Origin: Aurelia coerulea
Lineage: Eukaryota; Cnidaria; Scyphozoa; Semaeostomeae; Ulmaridae
Assembly (NCBI GenBank): GCA_039566865.1
Contig: CM076960.1
Coordinates: 16,226,501 to 16,290,500, forward strand
Length of the DNA stretch: 64,000 bases
Direction: 5' to 3'
A program made the translations under genes and the position numbers. Below are positions 1 through 11,600 of the stretch, piece by piece. How positions within the stretch are numbered: the stretch's first letter is position 1; each line of letters opens with the position of its first letter. The notes under the pieces were generated by a model that was not told the DNA's origin, did not search any database, and saw only the letters and a program-made list of their open reading frames with translations.

Positions 1-32
1 TCCTTTACTAATTATACTCGTTCTCCTTCTAG

Positions 33-2605
33 GTTGAGATCTATGCATCATTTTTTCACGATGCCATCCTTCTGTATGCGTACGCCTTAAACAAAACGCT
101 GACCAATGGTCAAGACTCCCGTAACGCATCCATAATAATGGGATATATATTCAATAGCTCCTTCGTTGGTAAGATAGCGTCAGCTCAAATCTTATTTGTT
201 ATAACTTTGAAACATATATGAACTAAACCACCATATTATAACAGAAAATAAAAGATAAAATAAAACAACACTGTTAAAAATTTCCGTACATTTCGCTTTA
301 AAAATCTTCTTCAGCTAAACTTTACAGAGCAACCGAGCATTTTTATATCCTACGGTAAACAACCTACGGTAAACAACCTAGGTTAAACTTGAAAAAAGAG
401 TCAAAAACAATAAAATCCATCCTAAGTAAGCATGACTACCATTGAGATAAAACCCAAATGGGGATTAAAATGATGCTAGAGTTTGAACTGTTTTGGAGTA
501 AACAAGTTTAAAGCATGTAACATTGACTTAACTTTGAAACATATTATTGACCTGACTTCAACTGACCTGAGTTGAATCAATTTGGATCTACCTGACTTCA
601 CCTTTTAGACTTGATTTAACACGCTTCAATTTGCCTTGACTTGACCTGTCTCAACTTAATTTAACTTGACTTGATCCAACTAGATTTGACTCAATTAAAC
701 TTGATCGGACTTGCCTCGACTTGACTTTACTCGACCTGCCTGAACCTGACTTGATTTGACTTGACCCCTTGTCCATTTACATTGGCAAGTCACACCAACT
801 TGAATTAAAGAAGGTTATCGAGTGTAGCCTTCTAATTGGTCAGTCAAGCAAATCGAGTGCATTTGATTGGTTGAAATTTAACCTGGTTTAGATCAAGCTG
901 GTTTAACTATGAAATGTGAATGGTGTATAAGCTTGGCTTAACTTGGCTCAGCTTTCCATGACTTAACTTTATTCAAATTTACTTCACTCCAATTGAATTG
1001 TCTCGATCTGACTTTTAAAGACCTGCCTGAATGTGACCTGACCTGACCTGACCTGACCTGACCTGACCTGACCTGACCTGACCTGACCTGACCTGACCTG
1101 ACCTGACCTGACCTGACCTGACCTGAATGTGACTTGACCTGACCTGACCTGGCCTGACTTGACCTCACCTCACCTCACCGGACCTAATTTGATCTTACTC
1201 CGCTTCAATCATCTTATCTTGTCTTTCGTAGCTTCATCTGATTCGATTTCCCGTTGTATGATTTGAATTGCCTTGACTTGACTGGACTTGACTTAACTCA
1301 GCTTGACTTATGATGACTTTACCATTACCTGACTTTACAATCCTTTCTAGGATTCGATCTGACTTCGTTTTATTCGGTCTGTCGCAGCCTTCTTTGCTGT
1401 CAGTCAAGCTGACGTTAAGCGAATCTTACCAAGATTTGTCCAACTGATGTTGAACTCGTTTTTACTTGGTTGTTTCAACTTGCTTTGCATTAACGTACGT
1501 TGCTGTCTAGCGACTCTGCTAGACTTGAGATAACTTTCCGTCAGGGTCTGCAAGTGTACTTAGATAGCGCTGATCGCTGAAAAACAGTCAATCGCGAAGG
1601 GCTAAGTAAGCATTTACTGCATCGGGGAGGGCAGTTCAAACAGCGTAGCTAAAGAAAATCTTTGAATGGTAATTGTTATAAGGTTTATTCGTGTCTTTTA
1701 CATGCCCATTTTAACCCTGTAGACCCTACTTAATCTGAATTCCTTATCTAATTCACAGGTGCATCTGGCAAGGTGGTTATTGACGGTGTTGGTGACAGAA
1801 CGTCTGCCTTGCAATTGAAGAATGTACAAAATGGAAGATACCATCGAGTGTTCAATTATTACAATGAAGGAAATCGATTGGAATTGTTGAACGAAACAAC
1901 GATTATTTGGCCGGGAAATACTAAAACCGCTCCTGTAGGAAGGCCTAAGTGTGGATTTGATAATGAGTTATGTCCCACTGCTACGGATACACAACGTAAG
2001 TTTAAATTTTTAGCAAGGCGTCTTACTTTTCATCTATTTGACTCTCAATGATTATACCGTGTGCCGCTGCGCCTTGAAACACTATCCACTTTTAGCAGGC
2101 CACGATAAATCGTACAGTGGACCGCTGTTGACGATTTATGACGTACTCTTTTAATGATAATCCAAAGTTAGATTCTAGAATGTTTTTAAATCGTTTATTA
2201 TTCAGTTTTTATGAACGAGTTTTTTAGTTTTCGATTTTCGATCAAATTATCTAAATTCTCACCATGAATGGACAAAGGGAAAACTGTTTACTTGGTGATT
2301 CGAGGATTTAAAAATTGAGTAGTTATAATCCGCTATACGAGCTTTAATTCAGCGAGATCAAGTGTAAATTTCCACAGGGTTGCTATGTATTTCCATGCTC
2401 CTTGTGGTATCGTATTGTAACTTAATGTACGTTTTTGTAAATTTTATAAGAATATAGAAAACAAAAGAAATTAAAAATCATCATTTTTATCATTTCAATG
2501 TTCTCTTTGCTTTTTCTCTCCAGCCACATACATCTACATCCTCATTGGTGTATTTGCATTCATCGTCGTTGGCCTTATTTTCATGTTCCTTTTCATGCAA
2601 AACAG
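33..2605 (+). CDS. Receptor cyclase exons: end of ligand-binding domain and transmembrane helix
   Basis: Three exons (33-168, 1759-1995, 2524-2605). The first contains [11 protein letters not shown], the conserved end of an ANF-receptor ligand-binding domain, with N-glycosylation sequons NKT, NAS and NSS. The second reads [10 protein letters not shown], then TIIWPG and [10 protein letters not shown], the juxtamembrane Cys region typical of NPR receptors. The third is almost wholly a hydrophobic helix ([19 protein letters not shown]) ending QNR. Phases are 1, 1 and 2. The next exon is 13.9 kb away because of transposon insertions. Confidence 0.93.
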
Positions 2606-5600
2606 GTATGTATCAGGGCCAAACACAATGGGGGGCTGGGGGCGGAGTGCCCCCCCCCCAGAAGGTCATTTGTCGGAAGTTTCACTCCACCTGTCGGATT
2701 TTGTTGTTGTTTGCCCACAGTTTGAAGATTTTACTGGGAAAGTGAAACATAGGACATGAATTTATTGACTTTCGAGGTTGAATTTTGACATGAATTTTGA
2801 ATCTACAGCATTTTTCTTTCATATTGACCAATTTTGAAGGCTCCAACGTTGAAACTACAAAATAATTCCAAAATCTAGTCATTAAAAGAGCTCATAATTC
2901 CTTTGGTGCAATTTTTAACGCATGTTTCTAAAATTGGGGTTGTTGCTGTTGTTGTTGTTGATTTTATAGCGTCGGGAAAGGTTGGTTCTTTGCCCCCCTA
3001 AGAATTAAGGCTGGTATCGAGCCTGTATGTATATCTATACTTTTTATCTGAACCATCCGTAGGGCACATGGGAACAAGGATAAATTTGTATGGCAGCGTA
3101 CATGCGGGGGCCCTGTAGTTGTGGAGGGGGGTCAAACACCTGTCCTATATCGTCCTTCGAGAAACAAGGACCGATTTTGCAACGGAATTGCACCAGTTGT
3201 CTCTTTCAACTGACACCACAGTTCAAAGCGGCTAGCGATTTGAGACAAATAGAAATGCTCTCAACCCGTAATTCAAAACAAACGAAGCTGCAAAAGTTGC
3301 CTCGAACCTGTACGGCAAACTGTCACCTTGTGCACGCGAAAGATGGGTTTTAATGTTTTTTAGAGGCGTAGTGGTAACGTTACCAAGAGCCTAGGGCAAA
3401 AAGAGCCGGCGGCAGCAAGAGCCCAGGGTAATCTATTTTAGTACAGACAATAGGATTACGCGTGATGACGTCTGGTGAATGTTTGTGTTCAATGATTATG
3501 TGATTGAATGATCGATTGCAAGATATCGATGACAGATCGGTAGTCAATATCTTGCTGTGGACAATAATATATTGTTTCATTTTCAATTCATTTTTCATCA
3601 GATAGGCGGGGAGATTCCCCAATATAACACAATCTAATTCCAAGGAATTCCAAGGAGCGTGTGTTTAGACCAAAAATCCCATGGGTAACATCTGGCAAGA
3701 GCGGAGGGCAGTCCTTCACAGCGGCCCTTTCACTGCGGCGAATGAAGGAATTTTGGGGGGGGGGCATCATGGAAACATCCCAGGTCGGTGCATTCTATCG
3801 TGTTTTATTCAAACAAATCTAATTCGAAGGAAGGAGCGTGCGTTTAGACCAAAAATCCCAATGGTAACGTCTGGCAAGAGCGGAGGGCAGTCCTTCACAG
3901 CGGCCCTTTCACTGCGGCGAATGAAGGAATTTTGGGGGGGGGGCATCACGGAAACATCCCAGGTCGGTGCATTCTATCGTGTTTTATTCAAACAAATCTA
4001 ATTCGAAGGATGGAGCGTCCGTTTAGACCAAAAATCCCATGGGTAACATCTGGCAAGAACGGAGGGCAGTCCTTCACAGCGGCCCTTTAACTGCGGCGAA
4101 TGAAGGAATTTTGGGGGGGGGGGGCATCATGGAAACATCCCAGGTCGGTGCATTCTATCGTGTTTTATTCAAACAAATCTAATTCGAAGGAAGGAGCGTG
4201 CGTTTAGACCAGAAATCCCAATGGTAACGTCTGGCAAGAGCGGAGGGCAGTCCTTCACAGCGGCCCTTTCACTGCGGCGAATGAAGGAATTTTGGGGGGG
4301 GGGCATCATGGAAACATCCCAGGTCGGTGCATTCTATCGTGTTTTATTCAAACAAATCTAATTCGAAGGAAGGAGCGTGCGTTTAGACCAAAAATCCCAA
4401 TGGTAACGTCTGGCAAGAGCGGAGGGCAGTCCTTCACAGCGGCCCTTTCACTGCGGCGAATGAAGGAATTTTTTGGGGGGGGGGCATCATGGAAACATCC
4501 CAGGTCGGTGCATTCTATCGTGTTTTATTCAAACAAATCTAATTCGAAGGAAGGAGCGTGCGTTTAGACCAAAAATCCCAATGGTAACGTCTTTCAAGAG
4601 CGGAGGGCAGTCCTTCACAGCGGCCCTTTCACTGTGGCGAATGAAGGAATTTTTTGGGGGGGGGGCATCATGGAAACATCCCAGGTCGGTGCATTCTATC
4701 GTGTTTTATTCAAACAAATCTAATTCGAAGGAAGGAGCGTGCGTTTAGACCAAAATCCCATGGTAACGTCTGGCAAGAACGGAGGGCAGTCCTTCACAGC
4801 GGCCCTTTCACTGTGGCGAATGAAGGAATTTTTTGGGGGGGGGGCATCACGGAAACATCCCCATGTTTCCCAGGTTGATGTTTACCTATAATAGAAAAGG
4901 TAAATTGAAATAAAGTAGTGTATTCAGGTGTGCATTCATTAATTCATTCGATAAACAATTAAATATTATATGATTATATTTAACGTTGATGAAATATTGT
5001 TGTTACTCCACTCACGACTGTTTCATTGCGTACTTCCCTTTACAATCTAATGCCTGCGAAACCTTGGTCAGCGGATGCATAAAAGCCGTTGTTGTTGGTT
5101 CAAAAGTCAGCTGATTGTGAAGCTACGGTGTAGCTCTTCTTTGTGCAATTTGGCCAGTAAACATGCAGTATGGGGTGTATCCTGCTACCTTGAGACGTTA
5201 TAACATCAAAGAGAGCCCCAGGGTGGCAAGGAGAGGCCTAAACTCGAAGCTCCGGGGCGAAATGACTTCAAAAACACGACACTAAAATGCACCTCTTTCC
5301 TTTGGATAAACTGAGTTTTCACCGCCCTGGTTAACTGCCGATATTTCAAACTTCACAAGGTGCCTCAAGAAGAGAGTTATATCTTTCGAAAGCTTATCTC
5401 AGCAGACTTTGAAAGCAATTATCAACTGTGATGCAGCAAATGTGCATCACAACATTTGAGGCGAATTTCACGGGAAGCTCCAATATGGCTGTGTTGGGGG
5501 TTGCTCAAAATGATGCCTTTACAAGTCATTTCGAAGGAATACAAGGTTGGTTTTCATGATACCTTATAGGTTCAGAGTTTATTTTTCCTCAGGATGTAAT

Positions 5601-8600
5601 TGTTTCTTTTATTTTCATTACTTTTTCACCAATATTTTAAGCTAAACTTTGCTAAGAAATCGGACAATGTCGGCCACAGCCATGCGGTGCTGAGTTTTCA
5701 GATATATAAAAATTTAGTCGGTGCCTCAATATTTTACTATGTTGATCGTAAAGTACATTCTCTGAGCTCCAATCTGATGATGATACAACGTTACTAGCAA
5801 ATGTGCAAGGCAATGAATTTGCTGCTTCTTTGCCGAAGATAATTGTTAGGCCAATTGGGATGACACCCTTCTTGCTGTGAACCTTCGATTCAAAATGGCT
5901 GACAGATATTGACTGGCCTGATTCATGCGGGTTTTGATACATTCCCTTTTCGACCCAAATGTCGCCATAAAATATGTTCACCTGCTGATTTAACTTTGAG
6001 ATAAATCCAGAATTGGTTTTCAAAGCTTTCCATAAGCATGCTACTCATTGATATAATAAGAACAACAAATTTAATCAAGTTGTGTATTGGACACCACAGG
6101 AATGAGGAAGTAGTGGTACAACAGAACAGGTTGTTTAGTTTAACACAAGGAAGAAAAAACACGATTTGTACTCTTTCAAGTTGCATTATTGTATCTCTGT
6201 AGCCTTGATATATTTTTGAAGATCATTTTAAATACTTATTGATTAATGGTCAATTAAATTTACATCATAATAATCCATTGGCTGTAAAACTAAAATTGCT
6301 ACACTGCTCTTTTGGGTAATGCCTTGTTGGTGCTTTTCTTTTACAGGCTTCTCTCTAAATAAGCAATGCAGTTGATATGATTTAGTAAATCTACTATGAA
6401 TACCTTGCATGCATATTGTAAATCTAGTGCTGTAAACATGGCCATATTTTCATTTTTAACAATGACCCTAGAATGGTCTGGACATTTTAAATGCCTGGCA
6501 ATTTAAAGCCTTTCTATACTCAAAATCACTTCCACAGCTATCACACGAAAACTGATTTTGCAAACTTGCAACAACAAAATAAAATGTTTCTTTTCAAATA
6601 TGTTCAAAGGTACACAGCTTCATTTTTGATGTATTTTTTCGAAAACTGACTACAACTCAATACTGAAATTTATTTTGTAAAATGTTTGTGCGTCTGAGAT
6701 AACTGGGTACCATTATAAAGATTTATTTGAAACTTTGATTTAGTTAAAATCAATAATTAAGTCAATTTTACTTTGCATTGACATTTTATTTTGTATGTAA
6801 TTGGTGATCCACAATGTCTACACAGTCTATGCCTTGTCTTTCGCAGATCTGGGACATCATTATTGCTGTGAAGCCTTTGCGATGAGTGACAGCTGCAGTT
6901 ATTTAACTTGAATGGTGGCATATGTCCTTGTCCATTTGTTCCATAAGGGATGAATACTCTCAGAGCAGTGTTCAGCTTCCATTCCCACAATGCCAGACCT
7001 TCTTGCTTTGAGTGGAAGATCATAACAAAGGAGATGGAATTCTCTGCCAAGGGAGTCTTTTGGAAAATTTACAGGTAGCCAATTACCAAAGCTAAAACAT
7101 CTGACTGCCAGGACAGCGACTTCATGTCTACAAAGGACCCTATCTGCCATAAACAATTTGTGGCATGCAGCAAACTTTTTCAAGCGCACATACATCTTTT
7201 GTGCCAGGTGATAATCACCAAATAGGGCAGTTTTCCCATCCAGAAGATTGATTGATTTAGGCTTGAAAACTGACGTCAGTGAATTTATTTGTTCTGCAGT
7301 AGTAAGCTTGTGTACATCATTTCCAATCAATGCTCCTGAATGGTAGACAGCCCTCTTTAATTTCATGGAATCAAGAATCAAGTCCAAATGGGTCTTGAAT
7401 GGTCCTTTCATTGATTGAATCGTTTGATCAGTTATCGTCAAAAATGTAGTAATGTCAGTGATTGATTTTTCGATTGCTTTGATTGAATTGATGATTTCCT
7501 TGATTAATTTTTCTTCATTTGATATATGTTTTCTGAAAATTATTGCGTCTTTTGAATTATTTATTAATTTGCCATTAGTTCTTTGTAAAAAATTTCCATT
7601 TAGTTCCTTTTCCTGATGAATCTTCTCCACTAAATCGTTCTTTTCTTGTTGTTTTTTTGCTATTTCTTTGTTGAGGTCTTCCAGCTCCAATGTCTTCTCC
7701 TCAACTGATTCCAGCAAAGAAACCATGAGGTCACTTGTTGCACCTTTTGCTTCCAATATCTCCAGGTCAAGGCTAAGGGCTATGGCTTCCAAAGAGTTGA
7801 GATTTCTCAACCCTATGCCCAATGCTATGTGTAATGGTAGCACAGAAACATTATCAATAACCCAGCCTTTGGTGCCAACCAGGGGAAGGGCCTCACAATT
7901 TTCAAAGTTGCTAGGATTTTTGGAACCATTGGCCTGAAATTCATTGGCCTTTTCAACCATGTTTTCCAGATGCCTACGGTAAAAGATCTTTTTTTCCCGA
8001 TGGTCCTTCTCCTTATACCTTTTCAATGTAACAGGTGCATGTGGTACCCCCTTTTGAACATCTGACAAGGTTACTAAGCAGTGCATACAAAAATGTTTCC
8101 CATTTGGACCTGTTAGTCCTAGTAACTTTGCCAGCCAATCCCAGTCACCACCATAGCATATTTTTACTGACTTGAAATGATTGCCATGCTCATTAATACA
8201 ACTCAAAGGTTCTTTGTTAGCTCGCTTGCAAGACTTACAGTTAGCATTGTAACCTGGGTTTTGAGTATTGTAGTAATGGGGATATGTCTTAGCTATTTGT
8301 CTTATACCACTTGTGCAAGTTGTTAAGTCAGAGGTCTTAGTTAGCAGCAGTTGCGAGGTATCTTCAAGGACAACGGGGCAAGGCAACTTTAAAGCAGAAA
8401 TTTCATCTGAAAGTTTTTGAAGCTCAGTAAAAAGTGGTTCAAAAGCGTTTACAATGCACAACCGGGAATCTCTTGCTCCATCAAAAACACCCAATAGCTT
8501 GCTAGTTTTAACAGAGTGCGTCCTCTCACAGTTTTGGAATTGTAACAAAATTTTTGTGGAAGAGCCACCCTTGTCTCCAGTTACGAGAACATGTAGGCAA

Positions 8601-11600
8601 TCTACTGGTGTGTTTGGGATTGGAATAAGTCTCTTATTCCTGTGGAGTGCAAGTAAACTCTTTTGGATAACTTCAAGAATGCTTGTGACTCTCAGAAAAG
8701 AAACTTTCTTCCCTTCTGCCTGAAAACTGCCAGCCTCATAAACAAATTCCCCATGCTCCTTTAGACCTTCCCGCAATTTTGATTCTGTGCCCATAAGGTC
8801 AACCCCTAAGTTGTCTTGAAGTGTTCGTTTGACAAGTCTCCATAAATCTAAGGGCATTTGACTTTTTAGGCCAAGCGCTACCTCTGGGCTCAATTTGAAC
8901 TTTTTGAAATTTGTTACACCTGCTTGGACTGCACTTTGGAGAAACCCCGGCTTGTCACGCCTGATCATAGAGGCCCTTTGAGATACTACGTCACCATCAT
9001 CGTCTTTTGGCGAGACACTAGCAACGAATTTTTCAACCTTTTCTAATTTTGCACTACGTGCTCGCAATGATGGTGATGAGCCCTCTAAGCTTCCAGTCTC
9101 GGGTTTACGTAAGACAGTTAGATGTAGTGGTCTACCCCTTTCGTTCTTTGCAGTCAGAATGCCATCAGGGCTACGTGCTATTTTGTGCTTTAAAATCTTT
9201 GTGAAAAGCACTTCTTGGTCATAGTTAAGATTGCCTTGCAAATTTGTAAGGTTTTGGTACCGGCCCTTAGTATGAATAAAGGAACTTTGGATCTTAATGA
9301 ACTGGACTTGGCAATCATCTAGTCTATCTTGCAATTCAGTTAGGCTAGGTTTTTGATTGAGACGAATTACACTCAAGAAAAGCGATTTGAAAGAGTGCAC
9401 TTGTAGCTTCCCTTGATTAACGTCTGAAATGAGCGCAGGGGCAATTTGACAAACAAGGGGATACCACAGTAATTAAACTGAAAATGAAGACACACACCAG
9501 CTGCATTAGCAAAAGCTCTCTTGGACTAAGAAAGGACAATAATCGAATCAAAACATCCTTTGGTAAATTGATCAATTCAATTTGAGGCCCTCTTTGTGCA
9601 AGAGTTTCAAGTTTATCGTGTTTAGACCTCTTTTTGGCAGTGCAGGTTTCGTGTTGTGGAGAAAGAAAGTGCTTTGTGCTCTTCAAAATGGCTTGTTTTA
9701 CGTGAGATTTGCCAATTTTTCCTTTTGAATCAACAAGCATATGATAAGTAAGACTTGTATTTTGCTTGTGTCTACTTACTGAACGACAACAGGCCTCGCA
9801 CAGAACACCTTCTCTCTCTTCCTGCAACCCAAAACATTTTGATAAACAGCCTTGTTCAAACTTGTTTGTGTCTCTATACCTCTTTGAACTGATGGTCTTA
9901 CATATGCAGCATTTTTGCTTCGGCATTACATCGCGATCCAACAAAATCTGTTGAAACTTTTGCACAGTTTCCCCAAGCTGGCACCTCTTGGCTGGTCTTG
10001 ACCTGGAATGATCGAACGAGGAAGTTGCGAAACATGAAATCAGCTGAGAGCTTGCTGCGTGCAGCCATTATGGAATTACGTAATTGACAGCAATGCGCTT
10101 GCGTGCTAAGACAGACAGACGCCACTGACCAAAGGGATCGCAGACATTAGATTAGCGCTCGAAACAGTCGTGCACTACAGGTTTTTTCCATCAGAAAATT
10201 GGATCATTTGGTACTAAAATTTTGTGATCTATTTATTGAATGAAAATGTTGGTGTTTTAGTAATAAAAATTTCGTAATGAGTTCTTATTTCTGGGGCCTA
10301 AAACTGCGTTATCTATGGTTAAGCCTTCTTATCGACAAAGGGCGTGCATTTTGCATTTTACATTGGCTTTGAAATTGTCACCGAGAATTGCTCTATGGAG
10401 CAACTGCAGGGTGTGACCGAGAAGAGTTCTCCTTCTCACTTGATATTTACGAACATAATGCCGCCAGGACCATAATCTACCGACTCTTGCAGTATTAGTT
10501 TCTTATAAACCAGTTTCTTGCAGAAAAAATGTGTAGCGGACCTAGAGAACGTCATGCTGATAGGGGGTACTACTACTCTTGGGAGCACTCGCTACTAACA
10601 ACAGAGTGACAGAGTAATCCTTTAGGACACACGGATGTGCCAAAAAATTTATGTTGTAGAGGTACAGAAATTGCTCATTACTGAAAGGGCCGCTGTGAAG
10701 GACTGCCCTCCGCTCTTGCCAGATGTTACCACAGTATTGATAGCCGTGAGCACTGTCTTTGTATGCATTGTTCTCCTTCTTTGCGAGAGCAATAAGATGA
10801 GAACAAACCAATCACAGTAGAAACCAATGACACTTTCCGGTGTGTTACGTAATTTATTTTCTCTAAAAATAACGATGAACAGGATTGCCCTCCGCTCTTG
10901 CCAGACGTTACCATTGGCATTTCTGGTCTAAACGCACGCTCCTTCCTTCGAATTAGATTTGTTTGAATAAAATACGAGTAATGGAACCAACCTGGAATTT
11001 TTCCCCCCCAAAATTCCTTCACTCGGCGCAGTGAACGGGATGCTGTGAAGGACTGCCCTCCGCTCTTGCCAGATGTTACCCATGGGATTTTTTTGCCTAA
11101 ACGGTGAGACACCTTTTTTTAAGTCAGATTTGTTCTGTTTGAAATGAATAGGTAAAGGCTGTCTACATGGAGGGAGTAGTGTGTTGCAATCCCGTGCAAT
11201 GGTTGATGTGATTGATGAACTGCCCTTGGGCTTCGAACCTTCGATTTGTGCGCCAACTGCAAGGTGCTTACGATTGTTTGTCCATTTCAATATTTCTGTA
11301 TTTTCACATTAAATTTATATTTATAATAGTGCTAAATTATTTGTGTTCAAAGTATTTTAGACAGCACAAATACTATCCAAAACTACCACGTGCAGCACGC
11401 TATCAGCATCACCATCTCCATTCTCAATTTCAATCGTTTAGTGAGGGGGACTTTGGGGGGTACTAGAACCCGCAAACCCGGACCAAAATTAGCAAAAACC
11501 CGAAAACCCGCAAGCAAAAAATTCGAAACCCGAAATTGCACTTCGGAACGCAAAATTTCAATTTTCGGTGATAATCTTCGACTATTTCCGACATTTTCGT

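Noticed and set aside
938..1168. Minus frame of SGQVR repeats
   Set aside because: Translation of a 5-bp simple repeat; no coding signal.
3681..4878. Overlapping frames with [17 protein letters not shown] repeats
   Set aside because: Created by the 181-bp tandem repeat; its period is close to a multiple of three, and G-run length changes break the frame.
5652..6186. Minus frames inside the 10.8-kb transposon
   Set aside because: Overlapping, short and without motif; not continuous with the transposon gene.
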